Source of the DNA: Diadema setosum | Lineage: Eukaryota; Echinodermata; Echinoidea; Diadematoida; Diadematidae | Direction of reading: 5' to 3' | Length of the DNA: 64,000 nucleotides | Assembly: GCA_033980235.1 (NCBI GenBank) | Contig: CM067069.1 | Coordinates: 15,449,828 to 15,513,827 of the forward strand | In this document: one piece after another, positions 23,599 to 38,200 of the stretch | Layout: the number at the start of each line of letters is the position of its first letter | How positions within the stretch are numbered: position 1 is the stretch's first letter | Program-made: the position numbers and the translations under genes | The notes under the pieces: model-generated | What the model was told of the DNA's origin: nothing | Seen by the model: the letters and a program-made list of their open reading frames with translations, nothing else | The model's database searches: none

Positions 23599-25253
23599 CT
23601 ACAAGACAATAAAGAATCAAATTAAGACATTACATGAGTATAAGTATTTGATTTAACAAAATCAGACAAAAAACATGCAGAAATATTTTGAGTTCTGAAT
23701 TATTATGAAACCATGCATGCACACAACTCCATTGGATAATGTTGGACTCCACCAGGGTGAATATTTACAATCCACATTCTCCAGGTTAAGATCCCTGTTT
23801 TACATTAATCCATTAATACAACGCTTTACATTAATCTTGAAAAGTCATACTATCATTGACTTATACCTACATTTTGTTCTATATTGTCTCTTTTAGGGCC
23901 TTTGCTCATCTTTATTTTCCTGATTTCCTCTTTATTGCATTGCCTTGTCTCCTATATGTATTCCGTGTATGCGTTTACACCATACTTGAATTTGTTTATT
24001 TGAAACTTTCATTTACAGAAGTTTGGATAATGTGCATTGCTTGAAGTCTTATACTGGGATCCCACTAAGAAGCTGTATATGCTCCCAAGGAGTCCGGGCC
24101 TTTAAATATTTGTTTGATTCTCATATTCATATGTCATATCAGTTGCATCATTTTATAGTGAATATAAAACTATAAGTCCATAGTTTAATACAGGGGTGTT
24201 TCACAGAACTCCTATATATCCTATATATCCTATATCCTATATCCTATATATAAGTTCGTGCAATTCAACTGGTCTTAGGAACTATTTCTGCACTAATCAG
24301 TCCCACAGAAGTTGGGAACTGTTTCGCTATAAACCTTTGGGGAACAATGTCTTGCTCCCATGCAACTTGTCATCCGCGTTCTCGAATATACATCTTGAAT
24401 GCCCATGCATCCTTCCCATCTATACAGATCTGATCCAAACCTGTGCCAATTTTGGATTCATTGTTTGGCTCGATATAGTTCCCATGTTTAATAGTGAAAC
24501 GGGGTCCATGTCTTTTTAAACAATCTCCCGACCCTAATGAGTCTAATGAGTGTCTATTAAACCGAAAGTTGGCAGCAAAAATAGAATGACAATAAAAATC
24601 ACAAGTGATTAAGATCACAAGTGATTAAGATAACAAAAAATGAAACAAAAAGGAAAAACATAAGCTGTTTTATCATTATTTTGAAATTCTGGCAATTACA
24701 CTCACCCTGCAATAATAAGAAAAAAAAAAGAACTTTGTTTGAAGAGATGAACACATTTTCACAATATACGATAATGAAATCGTAGTAATCGACAAATTTC
24801 AATCAAGCTTCTGAAATGTCTATTTACCATGTCTACTTATAACTGACAATACAATGTGCAGTTAAACGAGTAACGATATTTACATGAATCATTGATCACT
24901 TCATGTCAGCTTTGATATAGGTCTCTGACATTCCTGAAAATCAGCAATTCGCACAAATCTGATTTATCAGTCAACATAAATCTATATTATACGGACAGAT
25001 TAGAGATAGTGAAATCATATAAATCTATCATCATTCCGCATGTGTTTTCGCTTTATAACCCACGAGGAATAACACTGCACAAGCGGACTAGATTGCAGAA
25101 ACTAATTTTGATGTATAATCTAGTTTGACTGTGACTGCATTATATTCATTTATATGAGGGAAATAAGCAAGAATAAGCAAGGAACGAGTATAGACCCAGC
25201 GCATTTATAGATTGGGATCGCTTTTATAACCTTTCTCATGAATGGTATATTAT

Positions 25254-25312
<59 letters not shown>
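25254..25312. repeat. (AT)n microsatellite
   Basis: Nearly 60 bp of pure AT dinucleotides. Confidence 0.97.
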
Positions 25313-25316
<4 letters not shown>

Positions 25317-25325
25317 CAAATGATG

Positions 25326-25472
25326 AATGTTTATGAGTGCAATGGACAGAATATTTCATGAGGTGAAAGATGAAATGATCCATTCAACCAGGCGCAGCCG
25401 AGTTGAATGGATCAACATTCATCTTTCACCTCATGAAATATTCTGTCCATTACACGAATGAAAAACATTTAT
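25326..25472. repeat. Inverted repeat, about 60-bp arms
   Basis: TGGACAGAATATTTCATGAG at 25343 pairs with CTCATGAAATATTCTGTCCA ending at 25451; inner arms TCCATTCAAC/GTTGAATGGA flank CAGGCGCAGCCGA. Confidence 0.88.
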
Positions 25473-25476
25473 TATT

Positions 25477-25796
25477 TGTTTTATATAACGCCTAAAATAG
25501 ATCCTTGCCATTTGATGTTTTATTAATTTAGAAACGAGAGAATTTGTGATCGCGAGAGTGCTCACAGCGCTTTACGCTAGCGCGCTGTCGCATACACACA
25601 CTGTAAACGCAAGCGTTTTACACGCGTAGTGTGCCGGGCTCTCAGCGAGCGTGCAATGGAGAAAATCGTATGGATCAAAAATTGCACGGTAAATGGAGCC
25701 ACAATTGCACGGATGATGACGTCATAGTGACATGGGCCGAATGATCAATGTCAAACAACCAATCAAATGACAAGGATCTCTTCAGGCGTTATATAA
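25477..25796. mobile_element. MITE family G with terminal inverted repeats
   Basis: Left TATATAACGCC, GATCCTTGCCATTTGATG; right CAAATGACAAGGATCTCTTC, GGCGTTATATA. The interior holds CG-rich palindromic words (GCTAGCGCGCTGTCG, TGTAAACGCAAGCGTTTTAC). AT-rich target on both sides. Confidence 0.8.
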
Positions 25797-26349
25797 TATA
25801 TTATAATATATATAACAACTTTCGAAACCATTCCTTACCTTCTTCGGTGTGCTGGCAGTGGACAAATCCTACAGATTATCATTGAAGTCATGGACGCATT
25901 TCTTGCTAACCCTGATGCTAATAATAACAGTAATGATAATAAGTTAGCTATAGTCTTTCTGCCTGTCTTATACATTACATATTCAAACCAAACAATTCCA
26001 CTGAACGCTCAAGGTGCACGCACGTGTATAAGCACCAGGAACAAGGCAGATACACACAGACCATGGCTGCTAAAATTGTGTTCTGTGTCTCATCATACAT
26101 CATTGTTGACTTTGACATTGGTGGGACTATAGACTGCTCCAAAGTCCTGCTAACGACTGGATGTTAGAATTATCTTTACCGACATCGTGGAAAAAGGCGA
26201 CATGTAAACCTACAGCAGGTCTACAAAACTTCAAAGAATTATAATTTGGTTGAGGAGCACGTTCACGCTTTATAGTACATCTGCACACAATTTGTATACA
26301 TTTCACATTCAAATCACACAATCAACGGCGTAAAGCCATACTGAGGAGT

Positions 26350-26830
26350 GGGGGGGGGGGGATGGTCACCATCACCACGATTACAAGCCCATAATAACCG
26401 GACCGGCGCAGCCTTTTTTTTTTTTGGGGGGGGGGGGGGAGAAGCTTTGTGCCCCCCCCCCCCCCCCACACACACTTTGAAGGGATCGGATGCCCCACTC
26501 TTTTGCATGAAATATAAAGTGGGAGAAAAGTGGCAGCAACAACATAAAGACTTTTTGTTCTTGTTGCTTTTTTTTTTTTTTTTTTTGGCTTCTCAGACGA
26601 CTTTCGGCGGAATATCAGACCTTAAAAGTATGAAAACATTTTTTTTTTTTTTTTTTTTTGTGGAAATATCTGTGAGAGGGAGCGGAACGACCGAACGGGG
26701 GAAGGGTGTGTATGGGGGGGGGGGGGGGGTATCCCTCTCCCACACGAGGAAGATTTTGCATTTTCAGACCTGAAATTCAGCGATCTGGTGCTCACTTGTG
26801 GTGAAAATTTTGTTTTTTCTTTAAAAAAAC
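26350..26830. repeat. Cluster of homopolymer runs
   Basis: Runs of G (26349, 26425, 26715), C (26451) and T (26414, 26567, 26639), each over 10 bases. Probably tails and ends of decayed GTGGCG-type elements. Confidence 0.75.
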
Positions 26831-27054
26831 AATAAGAAAATGAAATATTCACAATATATTATTGAATGACAAAATCGTGGTATTTCAGCTCTTGCTGTGC
26901 GACATCACTGTGAAGGCCTACTAAATAATGGGGCCTATCATCGGCGTAGACAGGATTTGATCTTAGGAGCGGTTATGTGAGGGAACGAATCAAGCGAGGG
27001 GGGAGGGTATGGTAGGGGGGTTTCCCCCTCCTACGGTGAAATCTCTTTGCGTTG

Positions 27055-28590
27055 AAAATTTTGACATTTTTCAGTCCAAAAACTGCCGTTTGTAGCTATA
27101 TTCTTCGCTTTGGAAATTAAGGGGGGCACACCAGGCGCAACTGCTGTCAATCACTGGCAGCAACATCAGGAGAATGGCATAGCGATTAAAATAATGTGAG
27201 CGAGCGGAGCGAGTGAGCATGGAAATGTTAACATTTTACAGTCTAAAAACTGCCGTTTGTAGCTATACTTTTTCGCTTTGGAAATTAAGGGGGGCCGCAT
27301 CAGGCGCAACTGCTGGCAATTACTGGCAGCAACACACAGGAGAATGGCATAGCAGTTAAATGCGAGCGAGCGGGGCGAGCGAGCTTGGAAATTTTGACAC
27401 TTTACAGTCCAAAGACTACCGTTTGTGGCTGTATTTTATCGCTTCGGAAATTATGGGGGCACACCGGGCGCAACTGCCGGCAATCGGGCAGCAACATCAG
27501 AATGGCATAACGATTAATGAGAGCGAGCGAAGCGAGTGAGCTTGAAAATTTTGATATTTTACAGTCCCACATGTCCTTTGTGGCTGTACTAGTATTTTTT
27601 CGCTTTCGAAATTAAGGGGGGGGGGGCGCACCGGGCGAAAACTGCTGGCAATTACTGGCAGCAACATCAGGAGAATGGCATAATGATTAAATGCGAGCGA
27701 GCGAAGCGAGCGAGCTTCAAAATTTTGACATTTGACAGTCCAAAAACTGTCGTTTGTAGCTATATTTTTCGCTTTGGAAATTAAGGGGGCGCACCGGGCA
27801 AAAACTGCTGGCAATTAATGGCAGCAATATCAGGAAAATGGAATAATAATTAAATGCGAGCGAGCGAAGCGAGCGAGCTTCAAAAATTTGACATTTTACA
27901 GTCCCCAAACTGCCGTTTGTAGCTATATTTTTCGCTTTGGAAATTAAGGGGGGCGCACCTGCTCACAATCACTGGCAGCAACATCAGGAGAATGGCATAG
28001 CGATTAAATGCGAGCGAGCGGAGCAAGCGAGCATGAAAATTTTAACATTTTGCAGTCTAAAAACTGCCGTTTGTAGCTATACTTTTTCGCTTTGGAAATT
28101 AAGGGGGCCGCATCAGGCGCAACTGGTGGCAATTACTGGCAGCAACATCAGGAGAATGGCATAGCGGTTAAATGCGAGCTAGCGGAGCGAGCAAGCTTGA
28201 AAATTTTGACATTTTACAGTCCAAAGACTGCCGTTTGTGGCTGTATTTTTTCGCTTTGGAAATTAAGGGGGCACACCGGGCGCAACTACCGGCAATTACT
28301 GGCAGCAACATCAGGAGAATGGCATACTGATTAAATGCTGGCGAGCGAAGCGAGTGAGCTTGAAAATTTTGACATTTTCCAGTCCTAAAAACTGTCGTTT
28401 GTAGCTATATTTTCGCTTTGGAAATTAAGGGGGGCGCATCGGGTGCACCTGCTGTCAATCACTGGCAGCAACATCAGGAGAATGGCATAGCGGTTAAATG
28501 CGAGCGAGCGGAGCGAGCGAGCTTTAAAATTTTGACATTTGACAGTCCAAAAACTGCCGTTTGTAGCTATATTTTTCGCTTTTGTTTGTC
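27055..28590. repeat. Tandem array D2, about ten units of 160-170 bp
   Basis: Same unit and orientation as D1 at 19162-20165; the TTCGCTTTGG word recurs at 27105, 27275, 27770, 27930, 28088, 28250, 28410 and 28575 with two variants between. A last (GCGA)-rich box stands alone at 28656-28683. Flanking DNA is rich in G and C homopolymers (26350-27030, 28830-28915). Confidence 0.92.
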
Positions 28591-29040
28591 CCACTTTTAT
28601 TTGAGAACGTTGTCAACGCCTGAGCCATACCTTACAGTGCATGTCGATGTTACTTTCTTCGCGAGCGAGCGAAGCGAGCGAGCGCTTGAGAAAATTATAC
28701 ATTTTCCTACATGATAGAATACTGTTCAGCTCTGTTACCTGTCTGAAGGCCGGCGTACAAACGTCATGCAATATGCCAAAATTGATACAATCACATTTCT
28801 GCTTCCTCCATTTTTTCCCCTCAAAATTCAGGGGGGGATGATTGTACAGGCCATCCCCCCCTCCTCCATTTCAGGGGGGGATATATCCCCCCCCCATCCC
28901 CCCCCCCCCGGGATTTACGCCCATGCACACAATATTACTCCACGAAAGCGCTGAAGATGCATGTCGGCCTACAAGCCTTATCATGTACGCGGCTAAAATG
29001 CAAACAAACCACGTCTGCTATTAAATAATTGTTTTCAGTT

Positions 29041-29304
29041 TCTCATCATTAATCAGTGTTGAATCTGGCTCTGGCGCTGCAAAGTCCTGTTAGCGAATGA
29101 GTGCTATCTTGTCATCTTGGAAATAGGCGACACGTAAACCCGGCAATTAAACTCTACAAAAATAATAATGTACATGTAGTTGAATATGACAGACGACAGA
29201 TAAAGGTACGATAATCAGGCAATAAAGAGGTCTTTCTAAACAACGATGCATATGCACCTCTCTCTCCCCCTCCCTCCCTATATGATCTATATCTATCTCC
29301 ATAT

Positions 29305-29370
<66 letters not shown>

Positions 29371-30319
29371 CTGAGAAGAGCAACGTTAATATTATTGTCT
29401 CTCGCTTGCAAATATTCACATTTTTTCCTCTTTTTTTTTTTGGAATTTGTGAAGATTCAATGATTTTCACAGGTTTCATTTGGTCTTTCTCTGATACAAG
29501 GCAGGTTTAAGAGCAAAATTCAGAGGTACATGTATCAATTTTCACGTATAAGCTGACAGTTTTTTTTTTTTATTGAACCTGTACAGATATGTTACATTTG
29601 TGTCGCAGCTCCATAATTTGTCATGTGTATAGATGGGTTTTGCCAAAGAAAGGCATCAAGTTGCCATTCAATATCATAACTCACGTGCTTTGCATATCCA
29701 GTTGCTGGAATGTTTGTTCTCATGATGTAGTACATGTGTACCACATGTCATGTTTTATCTCCCTCCCTGGTTAACAATCAAAATATAATAATATTAATAA
29801 TGATAATAATAATGATATCAATAATGAAAGGTAGAAGATGAAACTGGTTTTTGCATCATACAACTCCTGCAACAAATTTCTGTAATCTACACTTATACAG
29901 TATAGGTTGGCTGCTCCTCAAATCATAATCAGCTTTGCGGCATGAATAATAGTATTGCACCAGCTAGTTCTTGATAATGTGGGCAAAAGCTATAAAACAG
30001 CAAGTACATGCAGTGTTTACTTAAAACACATAGGCACATCATATCCACATGGTACTACACTACTACCTAAACTTATCAAATCATAGAATCAAAACACCGC
30101 TCGGTAAGATAACAAAAATTAGTTCTTCATTTTTCACGAAGATCCCACACTATTCATATACATTCTACACAAGCAAATTACAATAAGCAGTCATCCAAAG
30201 TCTTGCATAAAACATGTAATACTATAAACGAAAACTGGATGAGTGAATGTAAAAATCAAGCACACAAAATGACAATTAAAAACAGCAGACACATCAATTT
30301 AAAAGATAAAAGGAAATAC
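29041..30319. other. No gene recognised
   Basis: Contains an (AT)n tract at 29300-29372 and TTTTTT runs; otherwise unremarkable. Confidence 0.45.
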
Positions 30320-30510
30320 ACAGACATCCTGCTACAATGAACAAGGCTATAACAAAATTTCATTGCAACAAATCAAAAATTCAGGCCGTAAAATTATCAT
30401 CATTGATGTCTATGGTGTAAAATTCTGTTGGGTTGTTACAAAATTTCCATATAATGAAAAAAAAAAAAAGTTGTCAATCCCAAGGACTTCGTTATAAGGG
30501 GAATCGCCTG
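30320..30510. repeat. Dispersed repeat family H, copy 2
   Basis: Shares GGCTATAACAAAATTTC and CCCAAGGACTTCGTTATAAG with 12640-12850. Confidence 0.65.
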
Positions 30511-32660
30511 TAATAAGAAATGCATTAATTTTCTGAGATATGTGGTACTAGAATATTTTCTAGACTGGTTTTGCGAACAAAGACAATAATGTGGGTAGAA
30601 GAAAATAACCTCTAGGAGAGTCACTGAGGCCACATCAGTGCTTTGGAACATTTCAAGGTCTACCCCGACAGGATCTACAAAACCTGTCAACATTTGCCAC
30701 GTGGAAAAGGGTACAAGATTGCTTGGAGGTTTGGTGGAAAAACATCCAAAGGTAAGACCTAAACTTTCTTGTATCTTTTTTACACTGGGTAACTCTAAAA
30801 GGTCACTACTGGAGTATGAGAAATTTGAATGAAAAAAAAAAAAATGCTGACATTCATGAGGCAAATCTCTCCTTTGAAGAAGCTACACCCCTGTAGACAA
30901 TGCCAGTGTATATCTTGGCAATCAAGGACTTAAAAACCAAAGATATAAAACACCTGTTTCTTGACCCTGGCCTAATCTAAGCATTGGTCACCGCCACAGC
31001 GGATGGGGGGGGGGGGGGGGGGGGGTGCACCCACGAGAGGATGAGATTGTTTTGGTTTTGGCATGGGCTTAGTCCAGATACTGGACGATTTTAATCGTCC
31101 GCATTCCCCACACTAACACGCACATACACATGCATGCACCCACACAATGCGCCCAACCGCTGATTGCGACACTCCACCAATTGGTACTCCCGAAAGGGTG
31201 AATATTGTGTAATATAGTGTACATACAGACACCATCAACGCAAGTCCGTACGTACGCGGGTACACTGCATACGAATGCAGTCCAGGAAGTGGACTAGCAT
31301 GGGCTATGTAGCTCCATGGTATACATGCAGGTGGTCGATCTGTGTACGCATGCATTGTCAGCATCGCCAAACTTCTACAATGCTCTCCTTCTTATTCCTG
31401 TATTTTCATTATTTATGGGCCAAATTTTTTCGTTCGAAATTTAAAATGGATGACCATAGAATTTCTCAATAGAATATGAAATTGAAAACTTTAGAAAGAA
31501 TAGAGAAAATTGAGTTTACTTTGAATGGTCTGCCACAGGCAGATATCCTTATCATGCTCTTACGGAATATGACAGCTGTTGTTGTCATTAAACCCTGGCT
31601 TGGCCTCCAGGTTTGCCACGCCTGAGTAGAAAGTTATTTTGCAATGGGCAAATACATATCCTCCCACTTCTCAAACGAGGACTTGTTAGGGGGGTATAGC
31701 ACCCCATCAGCCTCGTTTGCCAATGGGGTCTCGTCTCAAACGGGGGTTTGACGGCATGTTAAAATGACATCAAATTATGATGCTGGAGGCAAAGTGTGGT
31801 AAAATTCACATTAAGAAATGTGACCGGCATAAGACAAGGAAGCCATTAAAGTCTGAACACGCACTGAACGAAAAATTTGTGACTTTTCAAGCCACAACAT
31901 TTAGGATCAATCACCTAGTACTTTGTGGGCCAACATTCATTCTCAATAAATCAGAATATCTCTTCTCTATCATTTGGCATATGTTCATCATGCACATGCA
32001 AGCAAACTTTGAACTATTAAAACTGATATATTTCCATTGAGAATTATCACTTGGGGGGGGGGGGGGGGGCACAAATGGCCACAAGCATGATGAGACAAGT
32101 GACTGTTACACATGGAGGGAATCATTCAAGCGTATCTCAAAGCTACAATGGCATACATGCCAAGCTTGAATGCTTACTTTAGCAAAGCGTTTAATTATCC
32201 CCTCTATTTCTCAGTGTCATTTAACCAAGAAGTAGGATCTACATGCTGAATCACTATAGATTTGCAATCATCAACTGCTGCAGTACAAATTTCTTCATAT
32301 TTACATTTGCCTGCATATCCATATCTCCAGCAGACTCAATTGGTATAAAGACGGGTCTGCATTTGATGCCACAAAGTGACCATCACATCGTCTTTGATGT
32401 CCGGCAGGAGTTACTCAAAATATACCTCCATAAGTCCTTCTATATTTTTAAAAGTATTTACATATAATGACATATATCATAAAAAACAGCATCATTATAT
32501 CAATAAGTGTATTGCTGTCAACTTTAACAGCGCTAGGAAAATGTTGGCAAGATGACACACGTACCACCACAGCCATGCGTAGGAATGGATCATCATTCTG
32601 TTGCATAATGTTATATCCTGCAAAATGGAATTATAAGTCAGCCGTCACACTGACAAATAA
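30511..32660. other. No gene recognised
   Basis: Long G runs at 31007-31026 and 32053-32070. A 142-codon minus-strand frame ending at 30436 has poly-Phe stretches from A/T runs and no recognisable domain. Confidence 0.4.
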
Positions 32661-32682
32661 CTTCTTCTCCTTCCTTTCTTTG

Positions 32683-32785
32683 TTGTTGTTGTTGTTGCTG
32701 TTGTTGTTGTTGTGTTGTTGTTGTTGTTGCTGTTGTTGTTGTTGTGTTGTTGTTGTTGCTGCTGCTGTTGTTCTTGTTCTTGTTT
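32683..32785. repeat. (TTG)n / (TGC)n trinucleotide tract
   Basis: GTTGTTGTT with TGC and TGT interruptions. Confidence 0.93.
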
Positions 32786-32789
32786 CAGT

Positions 32790-34920
32790 CACAGCAAGGT
32801 GACAATAATGCACCAAAGACATTCATCTCGGAGCAACTTAAACATTGATATCCTTTCAAACCTCCACAAGGTTATTTTGCCAAAGTTTGTGACAATAAAC
32901 TTGGAACAGGAGAAGGGTGTGGCTATTTTCTCATGGCTTAAGTAGGTGTAATTGCTCTGTAATCTACAAATGAGAGTCACCTAGTGAGTGAATTGAAAAA
33001 AAAAATGAAAAAGAAGAAAATGCATCAATTATGGGAAAAGGTGTTGCATTGATGAAGTTTGTTTCTGCACCATAGTCTATGTTCACATGTCAGTTCCCAA
33101 GAACTGTTGTCACTAAGTGTCTATTATAAATGCACAAATATCATTAGAGGGATAATACATAATGATCTTTGGTATTGCAGTGTTTCTTTTTTGGCTAGTA
33201 AATCACCTTGAATTTAGGAAGTTAAGGCTGGACACTTTGACACGCCGTGTTCACACAGTTTTCTATTTATAGCACAATGTACTTTGACCCCCTTTCTAAT
33301 TCAGTGCAATGGTCAAATCGCCTGGCTTTGCTGAGTGTGATTTCACTTTGGAAACATAACGATGAACTTACAACCAGATATCTGCACAACATAAATTCTG
33401 TCCGATGCCGATTTCCATCAACAGCGAAAGAGATTGTATAGGCCCTAACTAGTATAATTGTATGTTGGTGATACTCTGGTTGATAAATGCATCATTCTGT
33501 ATACAGAGCAGCGTACATGGTACCAGAATCGAGTGCAAATAATTGCATACGTACTAAGAGGTAAATCCTGTTGTACGCTTTCAGCTTTCTATGTTTTCAG
33601 TTTACAATCATATTGAGATAATAGGTATAAACAAAGGAATTCTGCTTGACATTCTCTTCGCACCAAATTTAAGACATACACATGTGTGTGCACCCTGTTT
33701 GCTGACAGACAAACCAATACTTTACATGATATAGTCCACAGTGAAATTGCCCTTACCATATGGGCTTGGAAGGGCTGCCATATGGTACAAAGTGGATGGC
33801 CCCCCTTTTGCATCCATGACAACGTATGGAGGATCATATTACAGGAACAGACAAACTTCCATTAAAACTGGAACACGAGTAACCATACCAACTTTCAGAT
33901 GATATTAACATCATGCCATGAAACCATGGATGTGTACACCATAACATTGCAATTTTGTCATTCATCCCTAATATGGAAAATGAAACCAGGCATTGAGTGT
34001 TTTCTTTCAAATTTGAGCAAGTCCAGACCTTTTGAAGTACCCCCAAGAAGGGCTCTCTGTGATTTTCTTTGAAATTCCCTCTTTGCTTGAGAAATCAATC
34101 TGTCAAAAAAAAAAATACATCAGTTGGAAAATGGGCTCACTGCATACTCAAATGACGCCATGCCTACTTCATTCCTTTGCATCTATAGAAAAGATGACTA
34201 AGGGTTTGGTTTTGTTTCCCTTGCCTATTTGTTTGATTTTAAGAGACGAGTCAGGACAAGTATCAAAGTCATAACATAAGCTACTGCTAAAAGTTCGTCA
34301 CACTGCTTTCCGAGCATCATATTTCTTACCACCGCTGGACTTGTCACATTTTTTGATCAATTTGAAAATAGAGTTAACTTGTTTCTTTCCTCTTCTTTTT
34401 TTTTTTGCAAATCGTGCATGATAACAAATTCTACTAGGAAAATAAAAATAGTTTGTCATGTGCACTTAGCATAATGATGCAAATAGGACATTGAATGAGT
34501 CCTGTGAGTTGTTATTTCAAGACACTGAGACAAGGAATTTCTCTTTAACATTCAAATTAATACCATGGCATCGGAAGATATCAATTTTCAAATTTGACAC
34601 AACAGCCATGGATTGTCTCACATGTACAACGTGATTCTGTACATCAGGACAAAGATTTGAAAGCTGCTCTTTTTCAAAACCTGACGAAGTCTAGAACTTA
34701 AGCACTGGGGCACAGAAAAAAAAAAAATGAGTGACTACACTACCAGCTGTAAAACTACATTGTGAATTATAAGGTGTTTCTAATACTTTCACACATGTGT
34801 AAGTCTATTCAAGATAAGTGTATCAATGTGAGTTTCATGTGCAGATGAAGAGTATTTTACAAATTCACTGGTCTCCGATGAGGGACGGCAAAAAATCAGT
34901 CTTGTTTGTGACCATGGGGC
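32790..34920. other. No gene recognised
   Basis: Unique-looking DNA downstream of CTR1; no exon-like frames or strong repeats seen. Confidence 0.4.
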
Positions 34921-34929
34921 CGATGGAGA

Positions 34930-35147
34930 TGAAAATACTTTAACAAGAAATTTTCATGTGCATGAAACTTTCGCGAATTTTGCGAGGAGCAAAGATTCAC
35001 TCCTAAAAGGTAGAATGCACGCAGAAGTGTCTGTCTACACAATGCGTTGAATGCCAGTGGTGATTCGCAAGTTTTGTGCCACGAAAAAGGCTGTCGGCTT
35101 TAACGCGTGAACGTTTAATACTGCGACTTTATCCGGTTTTACAGTAA
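34930..35147. mobile_element. Repeat family J, copy 1
   Basis: Rich in TTTCGCGAATTTTGCGAGG-type words and ending TTTTACAGTA. Relatives at 35522-35732, 44822-45048, 47757-47972 and the split copy 54509-56146. Lies just past the CTR1 stop codon, possibly in its 3' UTR. Confidence 0.6.
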
Positions 35148-35257
35148 TTGGAAGGTGCAATTGATCATTTTTTTTTTTTTTGGGGGGGGGGGAGAGAGGG
35201 GTGTGAAGGGGATAGTAACAGAAGTTACAGATGCTTCCAAGTTCTGCTATAAGCATT

Positions 35258-38200
35258 TCAGTGGCAGTGTTCGTTGACATCGACTACGATGGCCCGCTTC
35301 CAGCCGAATATGAAGTAGCCGGCGCCGGCGCCCAGGGCGACCGCGATGCAGAGATAGACGTTGTAGGTCATGAAGATGAGCATGAGGAAGTAGCTGAGTG
35401 TGACCTGGACAATGTGGAGCACGGTCTGTAGCAGGTGGCCCCAGCTGAGTAGTTTGGCCCTGGCAAAGGGGGACAATCAGACAGAGAAATCAACACATTG
35501 GACTGTGAGACAGATGGCAACATACTGTATAAGCTGTTATTTTTGCGGGGTTTAATTTTCGCAAATTTCGCAAATCACATTCTAGCACGCGAAAATGTCT
35601 CCATACACTAGGGTAATTATGCATTTACTCAAGTGTCGACGTCGATTCGCGAAAATAACATCTCACAAAAATGTCAATGACCTCCTCATTTGCGAAAATA
35701 TCTGTACACGAAAATAATGCCGTATACAGTACATAATGGAAATATATATGGCAGTAGAGAGGGTACATGAACCTCACTCAAACCCATTCAGAGTGTAAGC
35801 AATAATTAAGAACTCAAATACACCCATGAATATTTTCCAGAATTGGGACAATCCACTATACACATTTTACAGGGATGCCAACATTGTAAACAACATTACA
35901 GCATTCAGAATTCTAAGGGCTGATGAGGCAAATTCTTGGTAGGATAGCAGTATTTTCCTTGAGACCTGAAGTATCTTTAGAACATGAATTCCATGAATTG
36001 TTACAATGAGTAAGCATATGTATCACATTGCTTTGAAAATGAGTGCAGTGCCTAAAAAAAATAAACTGAGAAAAAAAAAGAAATGTCATATGGGAAATGT
36101 GTACATGAGCTAATTATGAACAGGCTTGTACTTGACATAAGGGACAACTAAATTACAGTAACAAGACCCTCTGTCGCGTTGACTTACTCTCCCGCACTGT
36201 GTGTCTCCGTCAGGAACGTCTCACTGCCCTTGGAGATCTGCTGGGAGTGGTAGCGGACGTTGACGACCGAGCGGCGCAGGAGCAGTTCCCTGCCGACCTT
36301 TAACCCCTCGTAGAACATGGCCATGAAGAAGACTCCGATGCACGACCCGACCAGTCCTGGGGACAAGGAAAAACAAGCTTCATGGCATCATCTCAGTTTA
36401 CCTCATTTTATCTGTGGAGACAGGATTATCACATTGCATTCAGACCCCGGAGTGTGTCCCTGTTGACTGAAATTATAATGTGGTGCCACCTATGGGCAAA
36501 GTATCTTCATGCTTTCACATAACTTGATGCATGCAATATAGCCACTAGTAAATTCTTTGTAATAATACAAATTCTTATCAGAGTGCTACAAGCCAATTAA
36601 CTCCTTACCACGGCAGCTAAAATCACTGCCGCGCAAATGAAATGAATGGGCCCTTGCCTATCAAATATTGTAGGGGGGAGGGGTCCTGCCCATATGCCAA
36701 TTTAGGCAAATCAGATGAATATATTTTCAGAATTGTAAAGGATGGAAATTTTCGCCTGATTGTTTATGCTCGGCAGGGTAAGATGAATTCCACATGTTTT
36801 TAATTTGGCAGAAGGTCTCTTACAATGGAGCGAGCACTTCATACAGCTCATCACTGTCATGGCAGCTATTAAGGGCTTTGGCAGCTCATACTACAGTAAA
36901 AGAAAACTGGTCTGCATTACAACATTAATTTCACAGTGTTCACACTATCAAGACCAGCAAACATGAAGAAAATAACATACCAGTTATACCCACACAACAT
37001 ATTAACCTTAAAATCAAAGATATATAATGATATCACTCATAACAAGCAAAAATTTGTGCACTTTTATTTTCACATTAGTTTCACATTTTGCAAAATACAC
37101 CAAAAAACAAACAAACAAACAAACAAAAACAAAATACATACCCGCAAAAAAATTCCACTTTTACACTAATGCCATGTTTCTTTCTTTCTTTTCTCTTTAA
37201 TTTGTGTGTGAGTGCATGCATGCTTGTCTACAAAATGTAGTGTGCATTTGCATGCATTCTGTGTTTGTATATGTGTGTGTGTGAGCAAGTGGGTATGTTT
37301 GATTTCTTTTCTGGGGATCTACCCCCACGAGCATCTGTTTTTCTGCAGGTTTCCCCCCCCCCCCCCACATTATCTTCATCATCCAATATAAATATGACAT
37401 ACTCTAGACTGATTTAACTCCATTCTGTATCATGAAATATTACTCAGAGTCTGTATACAGTGAATTTCCAAATGTTTCTTACTATCCACTGATCACTAGC
37501 TGTATGTTACACATGTAATTTGTGTGGAAACTTAATATTTGCAATGAAATGAAATGTTCCATACAGAGTTGACTTTAGAAACTCACGATGAATAGCAGAA
37601 ATATAGACCAAAATGAGCTTACCTCCAACTGAGGTGGTCGTCCATTGCTTGAAGAGGATGGTGACCTCTACAGACAAGTGGAAGTACATCATCATCTGTA
37701 ACCGAGATATATCAAGAGCACATGTTTGTTTGCATTTCCATACAATTTCAGAACATTAAAATGTCTTCCTTGCAGGGTGACAAATAGTTATAATCTCTGA
37801 CACAAACAATTACTGCAATGACCATCACTGAGAAAGAGCAGAAAATCTAACATATGAGATAGTAGCATTAAAGTCACACACTTTTGTAATTTCTTTGATG
37901 ACAGAAATAAAGAAAAATCTGGCATTTCCCCGAAGCCATTGGAGGATATCTAATTATCTACAGAAATCTTAAACTTACACAAACCACATGCAAAGGTAAG
38001 TAATTGTATTAGTGTTTTGTCTCTGAAAAAAAGGCACAATAACACAGGACTGATCTTTCCCTTTTAAATAATGAGAGAGCTACAATGTAACTGCAGTAAA
38101 TATACCACTTCACACTGGATGCTACATGCCATCATCAATCCCCCTCCCCGTACATCTACACACAGAATGACTCGCTCAACACTACAAGAGTATAACCCTG

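Noticed and set aside
26348..26773. 141-codon frame with poly-Gly, poly-Phe and poly-Pro
   Set aside because: Made of homopolymer runs.
30436..30864. 142-codon minus-strand frame
   Set aside because: No recognisable domain, with poly-Phe ends from A runs. Could be an exon in principle, but nothing supports it.
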